From an uncultured Stenotrophomonas sp. (GTDB lineage: Bacteria; Pseudomonadota; Gammaproteobacteria; Xanthomonadales; Xanthomonadaceae): a stretch of 64,000 nt of DNA. Below the pieces are notes generated by a model that ran no database searches, was not told the DNA's origin, and worked only from the letters and a program-made list of their open reading frames with translations. The stretch spans positions 1-64,000 of the forward strand of contig NZ_CAMFIA010000009.1 in assembly GCF_945952405.1 (NCBI RefSeq), given 5' to 3'. Made by a program: the position numbers and the translations under genes. Below are positions 25,020-34,948 of the stretch, piece after piece. How positions within the stretch are numbered: position 1 is the stretch's first letter; each line of letters starts with the position of its first letter.

Positions 25020-28000
25020 ATGTGGCAGTCGACGACGTCGCGCTTTCGCGCGGGCGGTGGATGCGTTCATCCCGAGAAAAACCAGCAGTGCCGGCATTTC
25101 CGCCGCTGGATGGCCATCAGCCTGTTGATGCTGCTGTCGATGGCGGCGCCCTCGCTGGCCTGGGCCGCGGCCTACGCCACCGGCGGCAGCAGCCCGTACC
25201 GCAATACGGTGCTGTGGCTGACCTGGGGTGGCGGTTCGGACCTGGGAACGAACGGGGTCACGCTGAACAACGGTGACACCTCGTCGATCTCGATGCCGGT
25301 CGCGGCCGGCATCAATCTCAATGTCAGCTGCAGCCTGGCCAACATCGGCGGCGGTGGTTCGCTGCAGAGTTACCGGCCCGGAAACTACAGCGGCGACAGC
25401 CTGGATGATCTCTACAACGTTGGCGGCACCGGCACCAGCAACCGCCTGATCGCCGGCATCGTGCGCAACGGCGGCACATCCACGTTCGAGATCAACTGCG
25501 TATCGACCCTGGGCGGTGCCCCGTATCGCCTGCGTGGCGTGGTGATGGCCGACGCCGAGTCGATCAACAACAGCGGTGAGTTCGTCGAGGCCAGTGCGCT
25601 CGGCACCTGGAACGTGGTCGAAATGCGCAAGAACCTTGGCGCCGGCCCGTACAACGTGACCAAGTCGATGAGCGGCGCGAACAGCGTGGTGCGCTTCGGG
25701 CCGGGCAACGACAACAACACCGCGGCGGTGACCTTCCTCAACTTCGACAACGCCGCGCATGCGCCGGGCAATCTGGCCGTCAACATGGGGTTCTCGATCC
25801 GCGGCACCGGCGCCACGGCCATCGCCATCGGACTGCTGGTGCCGTACGCCGACTTCGGCGATGCGCCTGCCAGCTACGGCGATGCCATGCACGTGGTGGA
25901 CGATCTGCAGTTCCGCCCGGACGGCCTGGCCGTGAATGGCGCCGCCACCAACATCAACACCGCCGGCTACACGCCGGGTGGTCTGGCGCCGCCGCTGACC
26001 GATTTCCTGGGTACCGTCGGACCGGACACCGAGCAGAAGAGCAGCTACAGCGCTGACGCAAAGGGTGATGACAACTTCCCGGCTGGAAATCCAAACGAAG
26101 AGAACGCATGGCCCAGCAGCTACCGCTTGACGGTGATGCAGGCCGGGACCCAGGTCAACCAGCCCGTGGCCTGCGTCGGCAATGGCAACGTGGCCGGTTG
26201 GATCGACTTCAACCGCAATGGCACGTTCGATGCCAATGAACGCAGCACCACCGCCGCCTGCAGCGGCGGGCAGGCCAACCTGAGCTGGACCGTGCCGTCG
26301 CAGGTAAGCGCCGGCACCAGCTATGTGCGCCTGCGTTACGCCAACAACCCGGCACAGATCCAGCAGCCGGTCGGCGTGGCCGATGACGGCGAGGTGGAGG
26401 ACCACCTGATCACCATTACCGCGCCGTCGTTGAAAGTGGTGAAGACCAACAACGCCACCGGCGGTGTCTGGAACTACGGTCAGGCCGGGACGCAGTACAC
26501 GCTCACGGTCAGCAACACCAGCGACGTGGCGACCGGCAACCCGCCGAATGTGCCGGTGGGCGTGATCACCGTGCGCGACCTGCTGCCTGCCGGCATCACG
26601 CCGAACTGGACCGGCGCGCATGCCAGCGGTGACTGGAGCTGTACCGCCAGCGGCCAGGATGTCACCTGCACCAGCAGCACGGTGTTGGCGGCTGCCGGCA
26701 GCCCGGGTGCCACCTCGACGTTCACTCTGCCGGTGACGGTCACTGCGGCGGCCAACGGCACGCTGCGCAACCACGCCAGCGTGGGCGGTGGCTACGATCC
26801 CTTCAACAACGGTACGCCGCCGGCCCCGGGCGCCGGCTGCACCGAGGCCGACCACTGCACGCGCAGTGACGTCACCGTGCCGGTCACCCGCATCGGCTAT
26901 GCCAAGCGCTCCAACACCACCGGCCCGGTCGCGGTGGGCGCAACGGTCAGCTACACGGTCGATGTCACCGTGGCCGACGGCAACACCCGTGACGTGCTGA
27001 CCCTGACCGATACCCTGGGCACCGGCCTGGACTTCGCCAGTGTCAGCAATGCCGGTGCGTTCACCTGCAATGCGGCCAATCCGCTGGTGTGCACGCTGCC
27101 GGCCGGCACCGTGCCGGGCACCTACAGCCTGAGCTACACCGCCACCGTCAACGCGCAGGCCAGCGGCCAGGTGGTCAACACCGTGGTCGGCACCGGCACC
27201 GATACACCGACCTGCAGCAGCAACTGCACCACCACCACGCCGGTGGCCGTACCGAAGATCTCGGTATCCAAGGCCAGTGCCACTGCCGGTCCGGTCGCAG
27301 TGGGTGACAGCGTGGCCTATACCGTTACCGTGCTGGTGGCCGATGCGCGCACCCGGGCGGTGACCACGCTGACCGATACGCTGGGCACCGGCCTGGACTT
27401 CGGCAGCGTGACCAACGCCGGTGGATTCACCTGCACGCCGGGCAATCCGCTGGTGTGCACCCTGCCGGCGGGAACCGTGCCGGGCAGCTATGCGTTCTCC
27501 TATACCGGCATCGTCAATGCACAGGCCAGCGGCCAGGTGCGCAACGCGGTGGTGCCCAGCGGCACCGACAATCCCTCCTGCGTCGGCAGCTGCGATACCA
27601 CCACGCCGATGGCCAGCCCGCAGGTGGTGTACGCCAAGCAGGCGTCCACCGGTGGTCCGGTGCGGGTTGGTGACCGCATCGACTACACCCTGCGCGTGAC
27701 CGTGACCCGTGCGCGCACGACCGCCGTGGTCACGCTGACCGACACCCTGGGCAGCGGCCTCGATTTTGCTGGCATCGGCAATGCCGGCGCATTCACCTGC
27801 AACGCCGCCAATCCGCTGGTCTGCACCCTGCCGGCCGGTACCGTGCCGGGCACCTACAGCCTCACCTATGGCGCCACCGTCAACGCCCAGGCCAGTGGCA
27901 GCGTGCGCAATGCGGTGCTCGGCACCGGCACCGACACGCCGTCGTGCAGCGTGAACTGCGATACCACCACGCCGGTGGCCACGCCGGGCGTGAGCTATGC

Positions 28001-31000
28001 CAAGTCGGTCAACAGCACTGGCCCGGTATCGGTCGGCGACCGCCTGACCTACACCCTGACCACGGTGGTGACCAACTCGCGCACCACCGCGGTGGTGACA
28101 CTGACCGATACGCTCGGCACCGGCCTCGACTTCGGCGCCGTGACCAGCGCCGGCGCCTACACCTGCAACGCCGCCAATCCGCTGGTGTGCACGCTGCCGG
28201 CCAGCACCGCGCCGGGCAGCTACAGCCTGTCCTACACCGCGGTGGTGAACGCGCAGGCCACCGGCCAGGTCACCAATGCGGTGCTGGGCAGTGGTGGCGA
28301 CAATCCGTCCTGTAGTGCCAACTGTGGCACCAGCACGCCGGTGACCGGCAGCGCGATCGATTACCGGAAGACCTCGGCGGCGGCCGGTGCGGTCAAGGTC
28401 GGCGACAGCATCGCCTACACCCTCAGCGCGGTGGTCAGCCATTCGCGCACCACGGCAGTATTCACCCTGACCGATACCATGGGCCCGGGCCTTGATTTCG
28501 GCGCGGTCACGTCCAGCCAGGGCTTCAGCTGCAACGCCGCCAATCCGCTGGTGTGCTCGCTGCCGGCCGGCACCGCGCCGGGCACCTACACGGTGAACTA
28601 CACCGCGAAGGTGAACGCGCAGGCCAAGGGCAGCGTCAGCAATGCGGTGCTGGGCAGCGGTACCGGCATCAACACCTGTACCAGCAACTGTGGCACCACC
28701 ACGCCGGTGCTTGCGGCGGTGGTGACCTATCGCAAGCAGTCTTCCACGGTTGCCCCGGTCGGCGTAGGCGATGCGGTCGACTACAGCGTTGAAGTCACAG
28801 TCGCCAACTCGCAGACCACCGATACGCTGATCCTGACCGACACCCTGGGCGTCGGCCTGGACCTGCAGTCGGTGACCCAGCCCGGACCGTTCACCTGCAA
28901 TGCGGCCAACCCGCTGGTCTGCTCGCTGCCGGCCGGAACCGCGCCGGGTACCTATACGCTGGGCTATCGCGCGCAGGTCAATGCACAGGCCAGTGGCAGC
29001 GTGCGCAATGCGGTGCTCGGCACTGGCGGTGATACGCCCACCTGCAGTGGCGATTGCAGCACCGAGCATGCGCTGGCCGAACCCAGGGTGCTGCTGGAGA
29101 AGCAGTCCGGCCCGGCCAGCGGTACCGAAGTCCGCCCAGGCGACCGCCTGCGTTACACCCTCGTCGCCACCGTCGAGCGGGCCGCCCTGCGCAAGCCGCT
29201 GCAGCTGGTGGACACGCCCGATGCCGGGCTCAGCATCGAGAGCCTTCCGGCCGGATGCGCACAGCAGGGGGCCGAGATCGTGTGCACGGTGCCGGCGGGA
29301 ACCGCGGTGGGTCGCCATGAATATGCGTACCAGGCGATCGTCAACCAGGAAGCACGCACCGAAGTGCTGAACCGCCTGCGTGGCCAGTACCCGGACGGCT
29401 CGCCGCCGCCGGACTGCACCACCTGCGAGACCCGCCACAAGGTGGTCTCCGATTTCGCGCTGCGCATCACCAAGACGGCGAACCCGCGCCGGGTGAAGGT
29501 CGGCGATCTGGTGCGCTACCAGCTGGTGGTCGAGAACGTCGGCAGCAGCCACTGGCGCAATGGCGTGGTGGTCGATACGCCGCCGCCGGGCTTCAGCTAT
29601 GTCGACGGCTCGATGCGTGTGGCCGATGAGGATGGTGCCTTCGCGCTGGCCAGCAGCCAGTCGCCGCTGCGCATCGGTGCGGTGGATATCGCGGTGGGGC
29701 GAAGCGCCACCATCACCTATCTGTTGCGGGTGGGCGCAGGCGTACGCGCAGGCACCCACGTGAACCAGGCCGTGGCCACCGCCGATGACGGCAGCCCGCT
29801 GTCGAACGTGGCGACCGCCGAAGTCGCGATGGATGCCGATCCGCTGCTGGAAGACAGCCTGGTGTTCGGCACCGTGTTCGATGACCGCGATGGTGACGGT
29901 TGGCAGGACAGCGCCGAACTGACCGGCGTGCGCGTGCAGGGGGGCTTTGCCGCCTCGGCCTATGTGGCCGGCTCGACCACGCTGGACCGGGGTGAAGGCC
30001 CGCAACCGCTGGCCGACGCGAGCGCACCGCTGCTGCACGGCGTGCAGATCGGCGTTGTGCATGGCCGCGCTTCGACTTCCGACAGCGCCGAGGCGCACCA
30101 GGTGGTGCTGCGCCAGCGCCTGCGTGAGCTGGCCTTCAGCGATGACTTCGTGCTGGAAAGCGCACAGGGTCATCGCCTGACCTTGGATGCGCAGGGCACC
30201 TCCCGCGTCCAGCTCGGTGGCGATGCCGGCAAGGGCCTGACCGCCGCGCTGCCGACCGTGCGCCGCGAAATCGCCCGCGTGGCCGAGGGCTATGAAGTGG
30301 CCTACGTGATCGGCAACGAGGGCATCCAGGAGCAGGGCATCCCGGGCGTGCGCCTGGCCACGGTGGAAGGCCTGCTGGTCGAGACCGATCCGTTCGGCCG
30401 CTATCACCTGGCTGACGTGCACGGCGGCGACGCGCGCCTGGGCCGCAACTTCATCATCAAGCTGGACCCGGCCACGGTACCGGCCGGTGCCGAACTGACC
30501 ACCGAGAATCCGCTGCTGCGGCGGGTTACCCAGGGCGTGCCGACGCGCTTCAGCTTCGGTGTGCGCCTGCCCGCGTCGCCGCAGGCGGCGGCCGAACGCA
30601 TGGAGCTGGCACTGGGCGAGGTCCTGTTCGCGCCGGGCAGCAGCGAGCTGCGCGACGGCTACCGCCCGGTCCTGGCCAGGATGGCCGAGGTGGTGAACCG
30701 CTACCAGGGCGGCGACGTGGTGATCGCTGCCAATGGCGAAAGCCAGGCGCTGGCCTTCGCCCGTGCCGTGGCCGTGCGTGATGCGCTGCAGGCCGAAGTG
30801 GCCGAAAGCGCGCGGGCCGGCCTGACCGTGCAGCTGCGCACCGATGTGCAGGATCCGCATTCGCTGCTGGCCGGTGTCGATGCAAGTGGCGCGCTGCTGG
30901 GCAACGTGTTGTTCGATACCGACAAGGCGGTCGTGCGCGAGGAATTCAGGCCGCTGCTGGCGGCCATCGCCGCACGCCTGGAGAAGATGGGCGGCGGCCA

Positions 31001-31196
31001 GGTCAGCCTGGTCGGGCATACCGATGTGCGCGGCAGCCATGCCTACAACCAGGCGCTGGGCCTGCGCCGTGCCAATGCCGTGTTCGAGGCGTTGCGCAGC
31101 CAGCTCAGCCCCGCCGTGCAGCAGCGCCTGCGCGTCCGCAACGAGGAGAGCGCCGCCACCCGTGCGGCCGCCCGCCAACAGGAGGCCCGCCGATGA
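25020..31196 (+). CDS. Giant secreted DUF11-repeat protein with OmpA-like C-terminus
   Basis: 2058 residues. An extended signal peptide runs to about residue 50 (cationic start, then MAISLLMLLSMAAPSLAWA). Next: a CshA-like N-terminal region, DFGDAPASYGDAM (near 278) and DDGEVEDHLITI (near 460, GEVED domain), one DUF11 domain, six to seven 122-residue DUF11-type repeats (about 625-1360), a canonical DUF11 (about 1480-1610), Sdr-like segments with FDDRDGDGWQD and DPFGRYHLADVHGG, and two OmpA-like domains. The second OmpA-like domain keeps GHTDVRGSHAYNQALGLRRA, the peptidoglycan-binding Asp/Arg set. It is likely a cell-wall-anchored surface or periplasm-spanning protein. ATGA overlap with the next gene. 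Start at ATG 25020 is supported by the signal peptide. Confidence 0.85.
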   Translation: MWQSTTSRFRAGGGCVHPEKNQQCRHFRRWMAISLLMLLSMAAPSLAWAAAYATGGSSPYRNTVLWLTWGGGSDLGTNGVTLNNGDTSSISMPVAAGINLNVSCSLANIGGGGSLQSYRPGNYSGDSLDDLYNVGGTGTSNRLIAGIVRNGGTSTFEINCVSTLGGAPYRLRGVVMADAESINNSGEFVEASALGTWNVVEMRKNLGAGPYNVTKSMSGANSVVRFGPGNDNNTAAVTFLNFDNAAHAPGNLAVNMGFSIRGTGATAIAIGLLVPYADFGDAPASYGDAMHVVDDLQFRPDGLAVNGAATNINTAGYTPGGLAPPLTDFLGTVGPDTEQKSSYSADAKGDDNFPAGNPNEENAWPSSYRLTVMQAGTQVNQPVACVGNGNVAGWIDFNRNGTFDANERSTTAACSGGQANLSWTVPSQVSAGTSYVRLRYANNPAQIQQPVGVADDGEVEDHLITITAPSLKVVKTNNATGGVWNYGQAGTQYTLTVSNTSDVATGNPPNVPVGVITVRDLLPAGITPNWTGAHASGDWSCTASGQDVTCTSSTVLAAAGSPGATSTFTLPVTVTAAANGTLRNHASVGGGYDPFNNGTPPAPGAGCTEADHCTRSDVTVPVTRIGYAKRSNTTGPVAVGATVSYTVDVTVADGNTRDVLTLTDTLGTGLDFASVSNAGAFTCNAANPLVCTLPAGTVPGTYSLSYTATVNAQASGQVVNTVVGTGTDTPTCSSNCTTTTPVAVPKISVSKASATAGPVAVGDSVAYTVTVLVADARTRAVTTLTDTLGTGLDFGSVTNAGGFTCTPGNPLVCTLPAGTVPGSYAFSYTGIVNAQASGQVRNAVVPSGTDNPSCVGSCDTTTPMASPQVVYAKQASTGGPVRVGDRIDYTLRVTVTRARTTAVVTLTDTLGSGLDFAGIGNAGAFTCNAANPLVCTLPAGTVPGTYSLTYGATVNAQASGSVRNAVLGTGTDTPSCSVNCDTTTPVATPGVSYAKSVNSTGPVSVGDRLTYTLTTVVTNSRTTAVVTLTDTLGTGLDFGAVTSAGAYTCNAANPLVCTLPASTAPGSYSLSYTAVVNAQATGQVTNAVLGSGGDNPSCSANCGTSTPVTGSAIDYRKTSAAAGAVKVGDSIAYTLSAVVSHSRTTAVFTLTDTMGPGLDFGAVTSSQGFSCNAANPLVCSLPAGTAPGTYTVNYTAKVNAQAKGSVSNAVLGSGTGINTCTSNCGTTTPVLAAVVTYRKQSSTVAPVGVGDAVDYSVEVTVANSQTTDTLILTDTLGVGLDLQSVTQPGPFTCNAANPLVCSLPAGTAPGTYTLGYRAQVNAQASGSVRNAVLGTGGDTPTCSGDCSTEHALAEPRVLLEKQSGPASGTEVRPGDRLRYTLVATVERAALRKPLQLVDTPDAGLSIESLPAGCAQQGAEIVCTVPAGTAVGRHEYAYQAIVNQEARTEVLNRLRGQYPDGSPPPDCTTCETRHKVVSDFALRITKTANPRRVKVGDLVRYQLVVENVGSSHWRNGVVVDTPPPGFSYVDGSMRVADEDGAFALASSQSPLRIGAVDIAVGRSATITYLLRVGAGVRAGTHVNQAVATADDGSPLSNVATAEVAMDADPLLEDSLVFGTVFDDRDGDGWQDSAELTGVRVQGGFAASAYVAGSTTLDRGEGPQPLADASAPLLHGVQIGVVHGRASTSDSAEAHQVVLRQRLRELAFSDDFVLESAQGHRLTLDAQGTSRVQLGGDAGKGLTAALPTVRREIARVAEGYEVAYVIGNEGIQEQGIPGVRLATVEGLLVETDPFGRYHLADVHGGDARLGRNFIIKLDPATVPAGAELTTENPLLRRVTQGVPTRFSFGVRLPASPQAAAERMELALGEVLFAPGSSELRDGYRPVLARMAEVVNRYQGGDVVIAANGESQALAFARAVAVRDALQAEVAESARAGLTVQLRTDVQDPHSLLAGVDASGALLGNVLFDTDKAVVREEFRPLLAAIAARLEKMGGGQVSLVGHTDVRGSHAYNQALGLRRANAVFEALRSQLSPAVQQRLRVRNEESAATRAAARQQEARR
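26890..29090 (+). repeat. Tandem 366-bp coding repeats
   Basis: Six units of about 366 bp (122 codons) start near 26893, 27255, 27620, 27988, 28357 and 28718, with a diverged seventh from 29086. Each unit holds the core FTCNAANPLVC-(T/S)-LPAGT, NAQA(S/T)G and a CxxxC-(x)TTTPV end. Long stretches are near-identical at DNA level, so copy number may vary between strains by recombination. Confidence 0.85.
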
Positions 31197-34100
31197 GCGC
31201 GCATCACACCGCCGCCCGCCGCGCGGCCCGACTGCCGCGCGCCGCGCTGTACCAGGCGCTGCTGCTGGGACTGGCCGGCACCACCCAGGCCGCGCCGCCT
31301 GCCGCCGAACCGGCACCGATCCGCTGCGACGGCAACCAGTGCAATGCCGAAGGCGAGCTGCTGTTCAGCGTGCGCTCGCGCAGCTACGACGAGCCGGTGA
31401 CCGCAGGAACCTCGACGCGCTCGTCGTCGCAGGTACTGCAGCCGGATCGCCGGGTCAGCCTGGCGATCGATGAACCGGGCAAGGCCACCGTCCGTGGCGA
31501 GTTCATGATCCGCCTGCCGGAAGGCGGCGCGATCTGGGCCACCGAGGACCCGGCGATGGGCCAGCCCGAGTTGTCGGTGTCTGCACCGGGCATGGTGGCC
31601 TTCGACGAAGGACGCATCGTGCGGCCGGTCGAGTTCTACGTGCGGGGCAACTACACCGCCTTCATCCAGCGGCTGGAGGTGAGCCTCTACCGCGGCAGCG
31701 ATACCGACCGTGTTGCGCCGTTGGCGACCTTCGAGCTGCCGGTGGCTGCGGTCGCGCAGGGCCGCTGGGATGGCGTGCTGCCGGCGTCGACGCCACTGCG
31801 CCGCGGTGATCGCCTGGTCTACGTGCTGCGCGCCTACGACGCCGAGGGCAACGTCGATGAAACCACCGCGCAGTCGATGCAGCTGGTCACGCCGGCCGAG
31901 TTCGAGCGCGGCAACCAGCAGTTGCGTGATGCGCTGGAGGACCGTCGCGGCACCGCGGTGGATGCCAACCAGGCGGCGTCGTTGTCGCTGTTGCAGCAGG
32001 TGTTCGACAGCAACGGCCTGCGCCAGCAGAACATCCCCGTGTACGGTTCGCGCGTCCGCCTGCGTGGCCGCGACCTGCCGCTGGGCGCCTCGCTGAAGAT
32101 CAATGGCGACAGCTATCCGCTGGACCAGGACCGCAAGTTCGCCGCCGAGTACCTGATGCCGATCGGCCACCATGCCTTCGACGTGCGTGTCGAGCGGCCG
32201 GATGCACCGGCCATCGCGCGCACGCTGGACGTGGATGTCAGTGGCCAGTACCTGTTCGGTGTCGGCCTGGCCGACATCACCGTGTACCAGAACAAGGCCA
32301 GTGGGGCGGGGCAGGACCTGGCCCGCGGCGAGCGCAACGATGATGTGCTCAGCGACGGCCGCCTGGCGTTCTACCTGAAGGCCAAGACCCGCGGTCGTTA
32401 CCTGTTGACCGCGCAGGCCGATACCCAGAACCGTCCGCTGGATGAACTGTTCACCGGCTTCACCAGCGCCGACCCGCGTGATCTGTTCCGTACCCTCGAT
32501 CCGGACCTGTACTACCCGACCTACGGTGACGATTCGCTGACCCGGCGTGACGTGGACAGCATGGGGCGCTTCTACCTGCGCATGGACTGGGACAAGAACC
32601 AGGCGTTGTGGGGCAACTACAACACCGGCCTGACCGGCACCGAGTACGCGCAGTACGTGCGTTCGCTGTACGGCGCGGCGTTGTCGTGGCGCTCACGCGG
32701 TGCCAATGCCTGGGGCGACGCGCGCAGTGAGCTGCGCCTGTTCGGTTCGCAGGCCGAAATCGCGCCCGGCCACAGCGAGTTCATCGGTACCGGCGGCAGC
32801 CTGTACTACCTGCGCCATGCCAGCATCCTCAGCGGCTCGGACCAGGTGGTGCTGGAGATCCGTGACCGTACCACCGGCCGCGTCGAGCAGCGCGTGCCGA
32901 TGGTGCGTGGCGCCGATTATGAGATCGATGCATTGCAGGGCCGCATCCTGCTGACCCGGCCACTGGCCCAGGTCAGCCGCGAGAACCTGCGCCGGATCAG
33001 CCGTGACGTGCCGCTGGATGGCTACGAACAGCGCCTGATCGTCGATTACGAATGGGTGCCGACCGGCTTCGACAGCGATGACATCACCGCCGGCGTGCGC
33101 GGCAAGCACTGGTTCGGTGATCACGTCGCGGTCGGCGCGACCTACGTGGACGAGCAGCGCGCCGGCCAGGACTACTCGCTGAAGGGCGCGGACCTGACCC
33201 TGCAGGCCGGGCGCGGCACCTACCTGAAGGTCGAACACAGCCGCAGCGAGGCCACCAGTGCACCGGTGTTCTTCTCCGACAACGGTGGCCTCAGCTTCAG
33301 TCGCCTGAATCCGGAAGGGCCGCGCGAAGGCGAGGCGACTGCCGTCGAGGCGCGCGTCAATCTGCGCGAGCTGGGCTGGACCCAGCGCGACTGGAGCGCG
33401 GGCGCCTGGTGGCGGCAGGTCGACGGCGGCTATTCGGTCGGGCGTTTCGATACCGGCCAGCGCGTGCGCGAGCAGGGCGCTGAGCTGCTCGGTTACGTGA
33501 CGGACGACTTCAGCCTGTATGCGCGCTACAGCGAGGCACGACGTGGTGCGGAGTCGCTGATCCAGGCCCAGGCCACCGCCGAATGGCGGATTGGCGACAA
33601 CGACCGGCTGTCGGCCGAGCTGCGCCGCGTGCAGGAGGATCGCGGCCGTGGCGGCAACGTGGCCGGCGTGCTGGCCGCGGCACGTTATACCCATCGCATC
33701 GGGACCTCGCTGGATGTGTACGGCGGTGGCCAGCTGACCGTGGACGACGATCATGGCCGCTATGCCGACAACGATGCGGTGGTGGCCGGCGGCACCTGGA
33801 CCTTCGCCAACCTCTCCACGGTCGGTGCCGAGGTCAGTGATGGCGATCGTGGGACCGCCGCACAGGTCAATGCCGAGTACCGCTTGACCCCGCAGCACAG
33901 CTTCTACGGTGCATTCACCCAGTCCACCGACCGCAGCGAGTACGACCCGCTGTTCAGCCCGAACGCGCAGGACGGCTGGACCCTGGGGCAGCGCTGGCGC
34001 CTGTCCGACCAGGTCAATGTCTTCAACGAAAGCCAGTTCCTCAAGTCCGGCCAGGAGTCCGGACTGGCGCACACCTTTGGCATGGACTTCTATCCGGCGG

Positions 34101-34882
34101 TGGGCTGGAACGCGGGATTCACGCTCAGCAATGGCAAGCTCGATGCCAGCACCGGCCAGGTCGACCGCAAGGCGGTCAGCCTGTCCGGTGGACGGACGTC
34201 ACCGGGTACCGAGTGGCAGAGCAAGCTGGAGTGGCGTCGTGATACCGGCGCGGAACGGCGTACGCAGTGGGTCAGCACCAACCGGTTGAGCCACCGCCTC
34301 AACGACAGCTGGCGGATTGCCGCGCGCTTCAATTACGCCGATACCGATGATGCGATCAATCCGGTGGCCGGCGCGCGCTTCATCGAAGGCAACCTCGGCT
34401 TTGCCTACCGACCGTGGGACAACGACCGCTGGGCGCTGTTCGGCCGCTACAGTTACCTGTATGACCTGTCGACGATGGGCCAGGTCAACGGCGTGGACTA
34501 CGACCAGCGGACCCAGGTGCTGTCGCTGGAGGGCGTGTACCGCATCGACCAGCGCTGGGAAGTGGCGGCCAAGGCGGCCCGGCGCGAAGGCGAGGTGCGC
34601 TATGGGCGGGGGAGCGGGCCGTGGTTCGACTCGGCCACCAACTTTGCGTCCGGCCAGCTGCGCTACGACCTGTACTACCAGTGGCACGGGCTGCTTGAGT
34701 ACCGCCTGCTGGACGTGCGTGACGGTGGTCGCAGGCAGGGTTGGCTGGCCGGTGTCGACCGTGATATCGGACGCAACTTCCGCGTCGGCGTCGGCTACAA
34801 CTTCACCGACTTCAGCGACGACCTGACCAAGTTCGACTACACCCACCGCGGCTGGTACCTGAACCTGGTCGGGCGTTACTGA
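31193..34882 (+). CDS. Large outer-membrane beta-barrel protein, partner of the repeat protein
   Basis: 1229 residues. A signal peptide (ALYQALLLGLAGTTQAA) precedes a periplasmic region with Cys pair RCDGNQC (44-50) and two beta-sandwich-like stretches (about 70-400). From about residue 430 to the end, alternating polar/hydrophobic strands with many Tyr, Trp and Arg indicate a large barrel, closing with WYLNLVGRY, a typical outer-membrane terminal strand. It is coupled to the repeat-protein gene by ATGA, so the two are made together. It could export, anchor or display the repeat protein. I recognise the pairing from other proteobacteria but know no assigned function. Confidence 0.75.
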   Translation: MSAHHTAARRAARLPRAALYQALLLGLAGTTQAAPPAAEPAPIRCDGNQCNAEGELLFSVRSRSYDEPVTAGTSTRSSSQVLQPDRRVSLAIDEPGKATVRGEFMIRLPEGGAIWATEDPAMGQPELSVSAPGMVAFDEGRIVRPVEFYVRGNYTAFIQRLEVSLYRGSDTDRVAPLATFELPVAAVAQGRWDGVLPASTPLRRGDRLVYVLRAYDAEGNVDETTAQSMQLVTPAEFERGNQQLRDALEDRRGTAVDANQAASLSLLQQVFDSNGLRQQNIPVYGSRVRLRGRDLPLGASLKINGDSYPLDQDRKFAAEYLMPIGHHAFDVRVERPDAPAIARTLDVDVSGQYLFGVGLADITVYQNKASGAGQDLARGERNDDVLSDGRLAFYLKAKTRGRYLLTAQADTQNRPLDELFTGFTSADPRDLFRTLDPDLYYPTYGDDSLTRRDVDSMGRFYLRMDWDKNQALWGNYNTGLTGTEYAQYVRSLYGAALSWRSRGANAWGDARSELRLFGSQAEIAPGHSEFIGTGGSLYYLRHASILSGSDQVVLEIRDRTTGRVEQRVPMVRGADYEIDALQGRILLTRPLAQVSRENLRRISRDVPLDGYEQRLIVDYEWVPTGFDSDDITAGVRGKHWFGDHVAVGATYVDEQRAGQDYSLKGADLTLQAGRGTYLKVEHSRSEATSAPVFFSDNGGLSFSRLNPEGPREGEATAVEARVNLRELGWTQRDWSAGAWWRQVDGGYSVGRFDTGQRVREQGAELLGYVTDDFSLYARYSEARRGAESLIQAQATAEWRIGDNDRLSAELRRVQEDRGRGGNVAGVLAAARYTHRIGTSLDVYGGGQLTVDDDHGRYADNDAVVAGGTWTFANLSTVGAEVSDGDRGTAAQVNAEYRLTPQHSFYGAFTQSTDRSEYDPLFSPNAQDGWTLGQRWRLSDQVNVFNESQFLKSGQESGLAHTFGMDFYPAVGWNAGFTLSNGKLDASTGQVDRKAVSLSGGRTSPGTEWQSKLEWRRDTGAERRTQWVSTNRLSHRLNDSWRIAARFNYADTDDAINPVAGARFIEGNLGFAYRPWDNDRWALFGRYSYLYDLSTMGQVNGVDYDQRTQVLSLEGVYRIDQRWEVAAKAARREGEVRYGRGSGPWFDSATNFASGQLRYDLYYQWHGLLEYRLLDVRDGGRRQGWLAGVDRDIGRNFRVGVGYNFTDFSDDLTKFDYTHRGWYLNLVGRY

Positions 34883-34891
34883 CGGAAGGAG

Positions 34892-34944
34892 CCGGCCGCA
34901 CAGCGGCCCGGCTTCCATGAAGGGGGCCGGGCGATGCCCGGCCC
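34892..34944. terminator. Twin hairpins between convergent genes
   Basis: A GC-rich stem CCGGCCGC-N-GCGGCCCGG near 34892-34911 is followed by a perfect nine-base-arm palindrome GGGCCGGGC-GAT-GCCCGGCCC at 34924-34944. There is no U-run. They fill the gap between the convergent barrel and receiver genes, and probably end transcripts or block 3' exonucleases. Confidence 0.5.
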
Positions 34945-34948
34945 GCCG

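Noticed and set aside
26890..29090. Tandem repeats considered as a CRISPR array or satellite
   Set aside because: The period of 366 bp is in frame and codes for a protein repeat; no spacer-like unique segments of equal size and no cas genes.
24972..31316. Minus-strand open frame of 2114 codons across the repeat-protein gene
   Set aside because: It is antisense to a gene with a signal peptide and recognised domains; its translation is low-complexity (His, Arg, Ala, Gly rich). Absence of stops follows from the GC-rich codon pattern.
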